Source: Myxosarcina sp. GA_180221_E-2-1-MAG-40_15
GTDB taxonomy: Bacteria > Cyanobacteriota > Cyanobacteriia > Cyanobacteriales > Xenococcaceae
Direction: 5' to 3'
NCBI GenBank assembly: GCA_020692205.1
Contig: JAIMKV010000041.1
Span: forward strand, 1 to 43,210
Length of the DNA stretch: 43,210 nt
In this document: in pieces, positions 8,764 through 18,589 of the stretch
Position numbering within the stretch: position 1 is the stretch's first letter
Layout of the letters: each line of letters begins with the position of its first letter
The notes under the pieces: model-generated
What the model saw: only the letters and a program-made list of their open reading frames with translations
The model's database searches: none
Told to the model about the DNA's origin: nothing
Position numbers and translations under genes: made by a program

Positions 8764-11235
8764 ATGTTTGAACGCTTCACAGAAAAGGCAATAAAAGTGA
8801 TTATGTTAGCCCAGGAGGAAGCACGCCGTCTGGGTCATAATTTCGTAGGAACTGAACAAATACTTTTGGGTTTAATCGGAGAGGGAACTGGAGTCGCAGC
8901 TAAGGTTCTCAAATCAATGGGAGTTAATCTCAAAGATGCTCGGATTGAAGTTGAGAAAATCATTGGGCGCGGTTCGGGTTTCGTCGCAGTAGAAATCCCC
9001 TTTACCCCTAGAGCCAAAAGAGTTCTGGAACTATCGCTAGAAGAAGCACGCCAGTTGGGACACAACTATATTGGCACTGAACATTTACTTCTAGGGTTAA
9101 TTAGAGAAGGGGAAGGTGTTGCTGCCAGAGTCCTCGAAAACCTGGGCGTAGACTTGTCAAAAGTCCGCACCCAAGTAATTAGAATGTTAGGAGAAACTGC
9201 TGAAGTGGCTGCTGGTTCTAGCGGTACTCAAGGCAGAAATAAAACGCCTACTCTTGATGAATTTGGCTCAAATTTGACCCAGATGGCAGGAGAAGGAAAA
9301 CTTGACCCTGTAGTCGGCAGACAAAAAGAAATTGAGCGAGTAATTCAAATTTTAGGTCGCCGCACTAAAAACAATCCTGTTTTAATTGGTGAACCTGGAG
9401 TTGGTAAAACTGCGATCGCCGAAGGGTTAGCTCAACGCATTGCCAATAGAGATATTCCCGATATTTTAGAAGAAAAACGAGTAGTTACTCTAGATATTGG
9501 TTTATTGGTAGCTGGTACTAAATACCGTGGTGAATTTGAGGAACGCCTCAAAAAAATTATGGATGAAATTCGTCAGGCTGGAAATGTAATTCTGGTGATT
9601 GACGAGGTACATACCTTAATTGGAGCCGGTGCAGCCGAAGGCGCGATCGATGCTGCCAACATTCTGAAGCCAGCTTTGGCAAGGGGTGAGTTGCAGTGTA
9701 TTGGTGCTACTACTCTAGATGAATACCGTAAACACATCGAACGAGATGCTGCCTTAGAGCGTCGTTTCCAGCCGGTTCAAGTTGGCGAACCCACAGTAGA
9801 TGAGACAATCGAAATCCTCTATGGTTTGCGCGAGCGTTATGAACAACATCATAAATTAAAAATATTAGACGAAGCTTTAGAAGCAGCAGCCAAGCTGTCA
9901 GATCGCTATATTAGCGATCGCTATCTACCCGATAAGGCGATCGACTTGATCGATGAGGCTGGTTCGCGCGTCCGTTTAATTAATTCTCAGCTTCCTCCAG
10001 CCGCTAAAGAGTTGGATAAAGAACTGCGAGAAATTCTCAAGCAAAAAGACGATGCGGTCAGATCTCAAGATTTTGACCAGGCTGGAGAATTGCGTGATCG
10101 CGAAATGGAAATTAAAGAGCAGATTCGTACTATTGCTTCTAATAAGAAAAATGAAGCAGATGACAGTGAAGATTCTCCTCAAGTAGATTCCGAGGAAATT
10201 GCTCATATCGTTGCTTCTTGGACTGGAGTGCCAGTTAACAAGATCACTGAATCAGAGTCAGAGAAATTAATGCATATGGAGGATACCCTTCATCAGCGCA
10301 TTATCGGACAAGAAGATGCAGTAAAAGCGACCTCACGCGCAATTAGAAGAGCTAGAGTCGGTTTAAAAAATCCTAACCGTCCTATTGCTAGTTTTATCTT
10401 CTCAGGACCGACTGGGGTTGGTAAAACTGAGTTAACCAAAGCTTTAGCCGCTTATTTCTTTGGTTCGGAAGATGCGATGATTCGTCTCGATATGTCCGAA
10501 TACATGGAGCGCCATACGGTTTCTAAACTAATTGGTTCTCCTCCAGGATATGTCGGCTATAACGAGGGGGGACAGTTAACTGAAGCGGTACGTCGTCGTC
10601 CTTATACCGTAGTGCTATTCGATGAGATCGAAAAAGCGCACCCCGATATCTTCAATATGCTATTACAGATTCTTGAAGATGGTCGCTTAACTGATGCCAA
10701 AGGTAGAACAGTAGATTTTAAAAATACTTTACTGATTTTGACCTCGAACATTGGTTCTAAAGTGATTGAAAAAGGTGGTGGTGGTCTTGGTTTTGAGTTT
10801 GCTGACGACCAACAAGAAGCGAAATACAATCGCATCCGTTCTTTGGTAAATGAAGAGCTAAAAAGCTATTTCCGTCCAGAGTTCCTCAACCGTCTCGATG
10901 AAATCATTGTCTTCCGTCAGTTAAATAAAGACGAAGTCAAAGAAATCAGCGAAATCTTACTCAAAGAAGTGTTCCAACGCCTAACCGAGAAAGAAATTAC
11001 TTTAGAAGTTACTGATAAATTCAAAGAGCGTCTAGTCGACGAAGGATACAACCCCTCTTATGGTGCGCGTCCTTTGCGTCGAGCAATTATGCGTCTTTTA
11101 GAAGATGTCCTAGCTGAAGAAATTCTGTCGGGTCGTCTGGGTGAAGGAGATACCGCAACGGTAGATATCGACGAAGAAAACAAAGTGGCGATTGTACCTA
11201 AAAAAGAGAAAATCGAATTACTTCCCTCTTCTTAA
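8764..11235 (+). CDS. clpC: ATP-dependent Clp protease ATPase subunit ClpC
   Basis: 823 residues, typical for cyanobacterial and chloroplast ClpC. Two N-terminal Clp_N repeats (about 1-70 and 80-145) receive adaptors. D1 has Walker A GEPGVGKT (209-216) and Walker B VILVIDE (275-281). A UVR-like middle segment spans about 425-455 ([19 protein letters not shown]). D2 has Walker A GPTGVGKT (548-555). The GGGLGFEF loop in D2 is the IGF/LGF-type tip that docks on ClpP or ClpR, so this unfoldase works with a protease rather than as a ClpB disaggregase. Essential stromal-type protein quality control. ATG at 8764 follows GGTGGATGGAA. A strong terminator follows at 11265. Confidence 0.97.
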   Translation: MFERFTEKAIKVIMLAQEEARRLGHNFVGTEQILLGLIGEGTGVAAKVLKSMGVNLKDARIEVEKIIGRGSGFVAVEIPFTPRAKRVLELSLEEARQLGHNYIGTEHLLLGLIREGEGVAARVLENLGVDLSKVRTQVIRMLGETAEVAAGSSGTQGRNKTPTLDEFGSNLTQMAGEGKLDPVVGRQKEIERVIQILGRRTKNNPVLIGEPGVGKTAIAEGLAQRIANRDIPDILEEKRVVTLDIGLLVAGTKYRGEFEERLKKIMDEIRQAGNVILVIDEVHTLIGAGAAEGAIDAANILKPALARGELQCIGATTLDEYRKHIERDAALERRFQPVQVGEPTVDETIEILYGLRERYEQHHKLKILDEALEAAAKLSDRYISDRYLPDKAIDLIDEAGSRVRLINSQLPPAAKELDKELREILKQKDDAVRSQDFDQAGELRDREMEIKEQIRTIASNKKNEADDSEDSPQVDSEEIAHIVASWTGVPVNKITESESEKLMHMEDTLHQRIIGQEDAVKATSRAIRRARVGLKNPNRPIASFIFSGPTGVGKTELTKALAAYFFGSEDAMIRLDMSEYMERHTVSKLIGSPPGYVGYNEGGQLTEAVRRRPYTVVLFDEIEKAHPDIFNMLLQILEDGRLTDAKGRTVDFKNTLLILTSNIGSKVIEKGGGGLGFEFADDQQEAKYNRIRSLVNEELKSYFRPEFLNRLDEIIVFRQLNKDEVKEISEILLKEVFQRLTEKEITLEVTDKFKERLVDEGYNPSYGARPLRRAIMRLLEDVLAEEILSGRLGEGDTATVDIDEENKVAIVPKKEKIELLPSS

Positions 11236-11264
11236 TCGATAAATCACAATTGAATAATTAATTT

Positions 11265-11294
11265 AGGTAGAGACTATTAAATCTCTACCTTTTT
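11265..11294 (+). terminator. Rho-independent terminator of clpC
   Basis: AGGTAGAGA (11265-11273) pairs perfectly with TCTCTACCT (11282-11290), eight-base loop, followed by a T run. It starts 30 bp after the clpC stop codon. Confidence 0.85.
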
Positions 11295-11337
11295 CATGGG
11301 TAATTAACGGAGACGAGCTAATAAATCCAACTTGGTA

Positions 11338-12057
11338 TTAATAGCTAATTTGCAGAGTAACAGAAGCGTCGACAGTTTGTTCTCCACCGATGATTGGCGT
11401 GATAGCTTCAGCACTTGCTTTATTAGCTAGATCGGCTTGAATAAACATCGGTTGAGGAATACTAGCCTGATTAATTTGAATGTTGACAATCTCTTTTGGA
11501 GTCAGGTTGAGGGTTTCCAAGACAGTATTGGCTAAAGCCTGGGCATCTAAAGTTGCTTTTCGCAGCGATTCTTGCTGTGCGGCAGCAATTGCGGCATCAG
11601 TAGCAGTAAAACTGACCCGATTAATCCGCGTTGCTCCAGCTTGTACTGTTTGATCTAATATATCGCCCACTAGATCTGTTTTGAGCCGAAAACTTACTGT
11701 ATTTGTGCCAATATAACCTGATAAATTGCTTTGATTATTACTATAGTCATAAGTTGGCTGTAGCTGAACGCCAGTGGTTTGCAACTGTTCAACATTGCGA
11801 GAGTTAAGAAAATCCACTATGGCTGAGGTTCTTTGAGCAATTTGTTGCTGTACTTCTATGGCTGTTTTTCCAGTAATTTCTACTCCTAGTTCTATTTGCG
11901 TTAAAGTTGTGGGGATTTTTTGGCTTCCTTGCCCAGTGACTTGTAAGGTTGATAATAATTCCTCTGCACTCATAGCTGGCCTAGTCAACATAAACCCAAA
12001 CAGGCTCAAGATAAACAAGGCAATTCCCAGACGTTGATAAGATGTATAACGATTCAT
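11338..12057 (-). CDS. SIMPL (DUF541) domain secreted protein
   Basis: 239 residues. The N-terminus MNRYTSYQR...LGIALFILSLFGFML..PAMSA is a signal peptide with a likely cleavage after residue ~30. The rest fits the SIMPL domain: LQVTGQGSQKIPTTLTQIELGVEITGKTA near the start, then TTGVQLQPTYDYSN, and a C-terminal ASVTLQISY strand. SIMPL proteins are periplasmic or outer-membrane associated and poorly understood; some affect oxidative-stress or surface phenotypes. The gene converges on clpC, with the clpC terminator between them. Family assignment is good; no specific role can be inferred from the neighbours. Confidence 0.85.
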   Translation of the reverse strand: MNRYTSYQRLGIALFILSLFGFMLTRPAMSAEELLSTLQVTGQGSQKIPTTLTQIELGVEITGKTAIEVQQQIAQRTSAIVDFLNSRNVEQLQTTGVQLQPTYDYSNNQSNLSGYIGTNTVSFRLKTDLVGDILDQTVQAGATRINRVSFTATDAAIAAAQQESLRKATLDAQALANTVLETLNLTPKEIVNIQINQASIPQPMFIQADLANKASAEAITPIIGGEQTVDASVTLQISY

Positions 12058-12215
12058 TTAAATTTTTAGAGATTTGACTGATTATTGATCCAATTATTGA
12101 CTGGATTAAGTTACTTTTAGTTGCCAAAGTTAATCAGCATATTTTGCTTGATCATTATTTTTTAGCTCAGAAGCAGAATTATGGCTAGTATTTAGCAAAA
12201 TCGACCAGTCAAGTT

Positions 12216-13508
12216 CTAATTTTTAAGAGTATTTTGCAGATTATGTTGAATTTCTGTCCACTGGCGAGGAAAGCGATCCTCTGTGTAGACAAGTAGGGCT
12301 TTATTGAGAAAAGCGATCGCCTGTTGCTTATTTTCTGCTGCGTCACCTTTGAGGCGATGACGATAAGCACCACCCAGATTATTATTTAACATTGCCCAGT
12401 TGTAGGGAAATTTCTCTAGAGTATGAATTGAAAGAGCGTTTTCGTAGTGAGAGATCGAGCGTTCGATGTTGTTTTCTTGATCGCCACTAATGCGAGCTTG
12501 AAAAGCATTGCCTAAGTTATTCTGCAACATTGCCCACCGATGAGGATGATCAGCCAGGGTGTAGATGGTTAAAGCCTGTTCTAAATGATCAATTGCCGTT
12601 TTAATGTTGTCAGCTTTATCTCCTACTAGACGGTTAGGATAGATATCGCCTAAGTTGTTGTGAGATGCTGCCCAATCTTGAGGATAATCGTCTAAATTGT
12701 GAACTGACAAGGCTCGGTTGTAACAAGCGATCGCCTGTTCAATATTTCTGGCGCGATCGCCTTTAACTCTATAGGTGTAAGCAATACCTAGGTTACGCTG
12801 TGTGTTTCCCCAAATATAAGGATATTTGTCCTGAGTGATTACCTCTAATGCTAGCTGATAGGTAGCAATTGCCTGTTCAATATTCTCTTGACGATTGCCC
12901 AAAACGCGATCGCGCAAAGCATTGGCCACATTAGACTGAATCAGCGCCCAATCTTTAGGGAAAGTCGTTGGCGGATAGGCTTTTAAGGCTGCTTGATAGG
13001 CAACAATTGCCAATTCCATGTTGTTAGATCTATCTCCTGCGGGATAGGTGCTGATTAAATTACCGAAATTAATTAAATCAATGGCGATCGCTTTTCCCTG
13101 GTTCGGCTCTATCGCTAAAATTGTCTCGTTTGCCCAATATTGAAGAATTTTGGTGGTATTTTGGTCTAGCTTATTTTGATTTTCGCGAATTAGCGCATAC
13201 ACCTTATCTGGTGTTAGACGATTCGATATTTGTTGCAGCAAAATCATTAAAAAGTCAAAATATTGGCGTTGAGCAGAAAAAGCAGGGATTTGTTCTGGCT
13301 GTAGTAACTTACCTGCCAAATTAATTAAACGTTCGGCAGCAGCAAGATCTCCTGAGCGTCTCAAATTTTCTCCCACGGATATTAAATAGCTAATAAACTC
13401 CTGATTGACTAACTCAGAATGAGCCTGCAAAATATTTATTTCTTGCTCTTGAGGATTGCTGAGTAAAATATCGATCAGTTTGAGGTAAGGGCGTTCTAAT
13501 TTGCTCAT
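12216..13508 (-). CDS. TPR protein with five exact 46-residue repeats
   Basis: 430 residues. Residues 1-186 are helical with degenerate TPR-like helices (SGDLAAAERLINLAGKLL). From W187 the protein has five uninterrupted 46-residue repeats, with Trp at 187, 233, 279, 325, 371 and a sixth at 417 that opens a truncated repeat. Each unit reads roughly W-A-x3-NNLG-x-AY-x2-R-x2-GD-x3-NIE-x-AI-x2-Y-x2-AL-x-y-T-x4-P-x2. This is the long TPR variant I associate with cyanobacterial proteins that often carry CHAT or NB-ARC domains, but no enzymatic domain is present here. No signal peptide, so it is probably a cytosolic scaffold. Partner unknown. Transcribed away from murJ, 81 bp apart. Confidence 0.8.
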   Translation of the reverse strand: MSKLERPYLKLIDILLSNPQEQEINILQAHSELVNQEFISYLISVGENLRRSGDLAAAERLINLAGKLLQPEQIPAFSAQRQYFDFLMILLQQISNRLTPDKVYALIRENQNKLDQNTTKILQYWANETILAIEPNQGKAIAIDLINFGNLISTYPAGDRSNNMELAIVAYQAALKAYPPTTFPKDWALIQSNVANALRDRVLGNRQENIEQAIATYQLALEVITQDKYPYIWGNTQRNLGIAYTYRVKGDRARNIEQAIACYNRALSVHNLDDYPQDWAASHNNLGDIYPNRLVGDKADNIKTAIDHLEQALTIYTLADHPHRWAMLQNNLGNAFQARISGDQENNIERSISHYENALSIHTLEKFPYNWAMLNNNLGGAYRHRLKGDAAENKQQAIAFLNKALLVYTEDRFPRQWTEIQHNLQNTLKN

Positions 13509-13589
13509 GGGAAATCAAGACTAAATTAAGATCGGCTTTATCTTACAACCGTATAATATATCGGACTCTATTCCTAAGATCTGGATACT

Positions 13590-15191
13590 GTGACTGTAAA
13601 TAAAAAATCATCCCCTTCGGTAGGTAGTATCGCTAAACTAGTGGCGATCGCTACTGTGGCAAGTAAACTATTTGGTTTAGTACGTGAGCAAGTATTAGCA
13701 GCAGCGTTTGGCATTGGGGCTGTAGTTAATGCCTATGCTTACGCTTACATTGTTCCCAGCTTTTTCTTAGTCATGCTAGGGGGAATCAATGGTCCTTTTC
13801 ACAGTGCTTTAGTTAGCGTACTAGCCAAAAAAGATCAATCTGAAGCTGCACCAATTGTTGAAACAGTTACTACTTTGGTCAGTATTATCTTATTGATCAT
13901 CACAGTAATGATTATTATTTTTGCCAGTACGATTATTAATTTATCAGGCTCAGAATTAGCTTTAGAAACTAAGACATTAGCTGTGCTGCAATTAAGAATT
14001 ATGGCACCCCTCGCTTTACTAGCAGGGTTAATTGGGATTGGTTTTGGTACTTTAAGCGCAGCAGATAGTTATTTGCTTCCCAGTATTAGTCCTTTATTAT
14101 CCAGCGTTACGCTTACTTTGGGTGTTGCCTGTCTTTTAGGGAAATTTGGCAGCGTTCGGTTAGACACTCCCCAATATTTTCAGCTTGGCGCCATTGTTTT
14201 AGCTGGTGCAACCTTGGGGGGAGCAGTTTTACAGTGGTTAGCTCAGTTAATTGTACAATGGCGATTTGGCATGGGAACACTACGCCTGCGTTTTAATTGG
14301 CGTATCCCTGGAGTCATGGATGTATTTCGGATCATGACTCCAGCGGTAATATCTTCAGGAATGTCTTATGTCAATCTCACCATAGATTTACTGTTTGTTT
14401 CAGCAATTGCGGGTGCAGCAGCAGCAATCCAAAAAGCCAACTTTATTATGTTGACTCCCGTGGGAATCATTTCCAATGTAATTTTAGTTCCTTTCTTACC
14501 AGTGTTTTCTCGTTTAGCAGCTCCTGAAAACTGGCAAGAATTAAAAATTAGAATACGTCAGGGACTATTCTTGGGAGCATTGAGCTTACTCCCTTTAACA
14601 GCAATCTTTATGTCTTTAGCATTACCAGTTGTTAAATTTGCCTTTGAACGTGGTCAATTTGACTCAGAAGCTTCTCAATTTGTAGCTTCTTTGTTATTTG
14701 TTTATGGCTTTGGCATGGTTTTTTATATGGCGCGGGATGTTTTAGTCAGAGTTTTTTATGCTTTAGGAGACGGTCAAACTCCTTTTAAAATAAGTATTAT
14801 CAATATTTTATTAAATGCGTTGTTGGATTATTTGCTGGTTGATTCTTTTGGTGCGCCTGGATTATTGATGGCGACTATCGGGGTAAATATTATTGCGATG
14901 TCAGTCTTTATTTGGATTTTACACCGTCGCTTAGATGGCTTGCCTTTAATGGAATGGGGTAGAGATATTACTGGTTTAGTTATAGCTACTGCTGTGGCAG
15001 GATTTGCTAGTTATGGTGTCAGCCAAGGCTTAGAAAAAACAATCGGTAACGATAATTTATTATTGCTGCTGATTGAATTAAGCGTTTCTAGTGCAATAGC
15101 GATCGCTATTTTTGGTTTGATTGCCATGCAGCTAAGATTACCTGAATTGAATATATTAACTAGCAAGATTCGACAAAAGTTAGGCAGGTAA
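13590..15191 (+). CDS. murJ: Lipid II flippase MurJ (MviN family)
   Basis: 533 residues with about 14 hydrophobic spans, the MurJ layout. MurJ flips the lipid-linked disaccharide pentapeptide to the outer face of the inner membrane. The N-terminus SIAKLVAIATVASKLFGLVREQVLAAAFG is the hallmark first helix with the conserved SRxxGxxRe-type motif (here SKLFGLVRE). ARDVLVRVFYALGDGQTP in the second half is also characteristic (f-ya-gdt-tP). The start is GTG at 13590, with a weak ribosome binding site. It converges with guaB3, 183 bp apart, where a weak hairpin (15334-15341 with 15357-15364) may end transcription. Functionally joins uppS, murC and murB of this window. Confidence 0.93.
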   Translation: MTVNKKSSPSVGSIAKLVAIATVASKLFGLVREQVLAAAFGIGAVVNAYAYAYIVPSFFLVMLGGINGPFHSALVSVLAKKDQSEAAPIVETVTTLVSIILLIITVMIIIFASTIINLSGSELALETKTLAVLQLRIMAPLALLAGLIGIGFGTLSAADSYLLPSISPLLSSVTLTLGVACLLGKFGSVRLDTPQYFQLGAIVLAGATLGGAVLQWLAQLIVQWRFGMGTLRLRFNWRIPGVMDVFRIMTPAVISSGMSYVNLTIDLLFVSAIAGAAAAIQKANFIMLTPVGIISNVILVPFLPVFSRLAAPENWQELKIRIRQGLFLGALSLLPLTAIFMSLALPVVKFAFERGQFDSEASQFVASLLFVYGFGMVFYMARDVLVRVFYALGDGQTPFKISIINILLNALLDYLLVDSFGAPGLLMATIGVNIIAMSVFIWILHRRLDGLPLMEWGRDITGLVIATAVAGFASYGVSQGLEKTIGNDNLLLLLIELSVSSAIAIAIFGLIAMQLRLPELNILTSKIRQKLGR

Positions 15192-15374
15192 ATAGTTTGA
15201 GTAACCCAAAATAAAATCCCCAGATAAGCGCAGCTAAATACAGATAATTTTTTCTCGATTGAGCGTAAATTACTGTCTACGAGCAACAGCTCGTAAATTG
15301 TCTTATTACCCATTAACTTAAACATAGGAAATAAGGGAAGAAAATCACTTTGTTCCTCTTCCCTCATCTCTTGG

Positions 15375-16538
15375 TTATTTACCCATCCCTAGCTGCTGGG
15401 CTTTTTGATACACTTTGCCCTCGGTTAATAGCGAAGGGGCAATCACTACATCAACCTGCTGCATTTCTTTGAGATCTTTTGCTCCTAAAGTTCCCATGCT
15501 GGTTTTGATCGCACCAAGTAAGTTGTGTGTCCCGTCGTCGAGTCTGGCAGGGCCTACCAAAATTTCTTTGATGGTGCCTGTCGTTCCTACTTTAATCCGA
15601 GTACCACGGGGTAATACGGGGCTAGGTGTTGCCATTCCCCAGTGAAAATCTCCTCCAGGGGCTTCGGCAGCACGGGCGATAGGTGAGCCAATCATTACAG
15701 CATCAGCACCACAGGCAAGACATTTACAAATATCTCCTCCCGTGACAATCCCACCATCAGAAATAATCGGCACATATTTGCCCGTTTCAGCCTGATAATC
15801 ATCTCTAGCAGCAGCACAGTCAGCAGTAGCAGTCGCCTGAGGAACGCCTACCCCTAAAACGCCACGGGAAGTGCAGGCAGCACCAGGACCAATACCGACT
15901 AATATTCCCGCAGCACCAGCCTTCATTAGCTTCAGAGCGACTTCATAGGTGACACAGTTACCTAGCACCACGGGCATCGGCATTTCCTGGCAAAAAGCAG
16001 CTAAATCTAGAGGCGCGATCGCTTCTGGAGACAAATGATCGGTAGACACTACCGTAGCCTGAATAAAGAGCAGATCTGCTCCTGCTTCTGCGACTATATT
16101 GGCGTACTTACTTGCTCCTGCGGGAGTTAAGCTGACGGCGGCGATCGCATCTTGGCTTTTGATCTCTTGAATTCTTTTCGTTATTAGTTCTGGTTTGATT
16201 GACTCTGCATAAAGTTGCTGCATCAATCCCACAAAATCATCATTTCCCACCGACTCAATTTTACTTAAAATTGGTTCGGGGTCTTCATATCGAGTTTGTA
16301 CCCCTTCTAGGTTCAATACGCCAATCGATCCTAACTGTGATAGTAAGACTGCCATTTTGACATCAACCACGCCATCCATTGCACTAGCTAGGATCGGTAT
16401 TTCGCGCTTGATTCCGCCAATTTCCCAGGTAGTGTTTGCCAGACTAGGGTCTAAAGTACGCACTCCAGGAGAAAGTGCTATTTCGTCAAATCCATAGGCT
16501 CTACGAGCCTGTTTACCACGACCAATTGATATTTCCAC
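15375..16538 (-). CDS. guaB3: GuaB3-type IMP dehydrogenase-related protein
   Basis: 387 residues. A single IMPDH/GMP-reductase TIM barrel without the two CBS domains of classical GuaB, the defining trait of the actinobacterial/cyanobacterial GuaB3 group. The nucleotide loop GPGAACTSRGVLGVGVPQ holds the catalytic Cys at 222. SDGGIVTGGDICKCLACGADAVMIGSP is the phosphate-binding part. The N-terminus EISIGRGKQARRAYGFDEIALSPG is typical of this group. The reaction is oxidation of IMP to XMP or the reverse GMP reductase-type step; which one cannot be read from the sequence. ATG at 16538. Stands alone, with a repeat element upstream. Confidence 0.9.
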   Translation of the reverse strand: MEISIGRGKQARRAYGFDEIALSPGVRTLDPSLANTTWEIGGIKREIPILASAMDGVVDVKMAVLLSQLGSIGVLNLEGVQTRYEDPEPILSKIESVGNDDFVGLMQQLYAESIKPELITKRIQEIKSQDAIAAVSLTPAGASKYANIVAEAGADLLFIQATVVSTDHLSPEAIAPLDLAAFCQEMPMPVVLGNCVTYEVALKLMKAGAAGILVGIGPGAACTSRGVLGVGVPQATATADCAAARDDYQAETGKYVPIISDGGIVTGGDICKCLACGADAVMIGSPIARAAEAPGGDFHWGMATPSPVLPRGTRIKVGTTGTIKEILVGPARLDDGTHNLLGAIKTSMGTLGAKDLKEMQQVDVVIAPSLLTEGKVYQKAQQLGMGK

Positions 16539-16648
16539 GCTGTTTGATTCGTTCCCAAAGCTTATTAGCTTAGGCTATCAAATTTTATAGTCCTTTGAAA
16601 ATGGATTAACGGTAAAAGTTTTTAAGCTTTTGGCTTTTGGTGGTTCTG

Positions 16649-16761
16649 GTAGGGTGGGCGACGCGAAGCTAGTCCTAAAGGATACCGCTTCGCATATACT
16701 TTAGTGCAAAAAGCAACTTAGAGCAAAAAACATTCCAGGAAAAGCTCTATGTCCACCCTAC
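16649..16761. repeat. 113-bp interspersed repeat with GTAGGGTGGRC inverted ends
   Basis: GTAGGGTGGGC (16649-16659) and GTCCACCCTAC (16751-16761) are inverted ends with one mismatch. Inside, GCGAAGC (16663-16669) pairs with GCTTCGC (16687-16693), and the loop has a second small stem TCCT/AGGA. It is related to the unit at 3807-3977. It carries no coding frame; a non-autonomous dispersed repeat is likely. Confidence 0.65.
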
Positions 16762-16778
16762 GTATATGTTTATGTTGC

Positions 16779-18533
16779 CTATGCGGGATAGATTCTTAGA
16801 CGGCGGTTTGGTTCGTCACCGAAGCTATCAGACTGTAAACGATAATGTTCGATCAGCTCATGCTGCATTTTCCTTACTTTAGCCGATCGCGGTAATAACT
16901 CTACAGGTTGCCCCTGGGGAATCACAATTTGCTCTACGGCTAATCTTGCCTCTTCTAAAGCTTCGATTTCATCGTCGTTTCCTGCTTTACTGAATAGACG
17001 TAAATCCGTTGGTTCAGGAATATTAGGGTCGTCCAGGTTAAGTATCTGCCGAAATATACGAGTAATTTGAGGAATACTATTAGATTTAACTGTATAAATG
17101 GGAATATGGCGATCTTGAGCAATGTTGCGCAGTTTAGCGTGATGCTTAATTTGCGAGCGCAATGCCACCACCGCATCTGCTTCATCTAAATCTTTAGTTA
17201 ACATCACAGGCAAATCGAGAACTTCAACTACCTGATCGATTTGCGAGCGACCAATGCCATAGGCATAAATATAAACGGGCCAGTCTTCTCCATTAGGGCC
17301 AGGAGTACGTAGTTTTTGGCTGTTAGGTTCTTTAGTCTGCCAAGAACGTTCTAACATCGTTTCAAAGTCAGAACTACCCCGTTGTGATTTGTTGCCACTC
17401 AATGACACAGGAGTCATTTTCCCCGATGCTCTTAAGCCTTGGGGGTGCAAAGGAGTAACTGAACTCGTATTCCTCGGTGGTAATGCTTTAAAAGGCGAAG
17501 CTGATTCTTCGTGAATAATTGTAACTTCCCCGCCGTCATCTACAGTTCTCACCTGGGCGGGTGGTTCGATACCTCGCAATAGAGTATCAATCGTAGCTGA
17601 TACATCGTCGTGTACGACCCAACGTTGCCGTTCTAACATCTCTATTGCGATCGCAAAGGTTGGAGGTGCTTTTCTTTCCAAGACGGTCTTTTGAGTTCTT
17701 CTACGACGGGCTTCGTCGTCGCCTAAAGTAACGCTTTGAATACCGCCAACTAAATCAGACAGGGTAGGGTTTTTGATTAAGTTTTCCACGGTATTACCAT
17801 GAGCTGTGCCGACTAGCTGCACCCCACGCTCAGCAATGGTTCTGGCTGCTAATGCCTCTAATTCTGTCCCGATCTCATCGATGACAATTACTTCAGGCAT
17901 ATGATTTTCTACCGCTTCAATCATTACCTGATGCTGCAATTCAGGACGAGCGACCTGCATTCGACGGGCGCGACCAATGGCAGGATGGGGGACATCGCCA
18001 TCTCCCGCAATTTCATTAGAAGTATCAATAATCACAACTCGTTTTTCTAAATCATCGGCCAAAACTCTGGCAATCTCTCTCAAAGCCGTAGTTTTACCCA
18101 CCCCTGGACGACCCAGAAGCAGAATAGACTGCCCTGTTTCTACCAGGTCACGAATCATCACAATCGTGCCGAAAATAGCTCGACCAATACGACAGGTCAA
18201 CCCGATAATGTCTCCAGTACGGTTACGAATAGCACTAATTCGGTGTAGCGTCCGTTCTATCCCAGCGCGGTTGTCGCTGCTAAACATTCCCACCCGTTCG
18301 ATACAGTGCTGTATTTCTTCTTTGGTTACGGGTTCTTCGCGAATATAAGTAACGCGATCGCTAAAACGGGCTTCTGGTAGTCTACCTAAATCTAAAACTA
18401 CTTCAATTAAATTATCACCGTCTGACTGAAGATGTTCGTCTAGCTTGGAGCGAATTGATTCAGGAAAAATAGTAAGTAACTTATCTAAATTATCGGTCAC
18501 TTGCATCCGATGAGAAGCTATATCTGACTGCAT
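16779..18533 (-). CDS. ycf45: R3H domain-containing AAA ATPase (Ycf45-like)
   Basis: 584 residues. Residues ~15-80 resemble the SpoIIIAA/Ycf45 N-terminal part (EVVLDLGRLPEARFSD). The ATPase follows, with Walker A GRPGVGKTT (141-149) and an acidic Walker B-type motif VIVIDEIGTELEA. The middle (~330-400) is low-complexity linker. A second module carries IYAYGIGRSQIDQVVEVLDLPVMLTKDLDEADAVVALRSQ. The C-terminus VRKMQHELIEHYRLQSDSFG(D) is an R3H single-stranded nucleic-acid-binding motif. Homologues occur in plastid genomes as ycf45; cellular role is not established. It is followed upstream by ldpA 56 bp away on the same strand, so the two are probably cotranscribed with ldpA first. Confidence 0.85.
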   Translation of the reverse strand: MQSDIASHRMQVTDNLDKLLTIFPESIRSKLDEHLQSDGDNLIEVVLDLGRLPEARFSDRVTYIREEPVTKEEIQHCIERVGMFSSDNRAGIERTLHRISAIRNRTGDIIGLTCRIGRAIFGTIVMIRDLVETGQSILLLGRPGVGKTTALREIARVLADDLEKRVVIIDTSNEIAGDGDVPHPAIGRARRMQVARPELQHQVMIEAVENHMPEVIVIDEIGTELEALAARTIAERGVQLVGTAHGNTVENLIKNPTLSDLVGGIQSVTLGDDEARRRRTQKTVLERKAPPTFAIAIEMLERQRWVVHDDVSATIDTLLRGIEPPAQVRTVDDGGEVTIIHEESASPFKALPPRNTSSVTPLHPQGLRASGKMTPVSLSGNKSQRGSSDFETMLERSWQTKEPNSQKLRTPGPNGEDWPVYIYAYGIGRSQIDQVVEVLDLPVMLTKDLDEADAVVALRSQIKHHAKLRNIAQDRHIPIYTVKSNSIPQITRIFRQILNLDDPNIPEPTDLRLFSKAGNDDEIEALEEARLAVEQIVIPQGQPVELLPRSAKVRKMQHELIEHYRLQSDSFGDEPNRRLRIYPA

Positions 18534-18589
18534 TTCAAAAATATATTTGGTTAATAAAAATTGATTGAGAATGGAACAAAAATCTGTAG

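Noticed and set aside
15334-15364. Shared terminator between murJ and guaB3 (AGGGAAGA with TCTTCCCT).
   Set aside because: Eight-bp stem but a 15-base loop and no T run on either side; too weak to list as a feature.
15011-15367. 118-codon minus-strand frame overlapping the 3' end of murJ.
   Set aside because: Mostly antisense to murJ coding sequence; no family features, and murJ is certain.
17977-18348. 123-codon plus-strand frame inside the R3H/AAA gene.
   Set aside because: Antisense to the Walker A region of a real gene; arises from codon bias.
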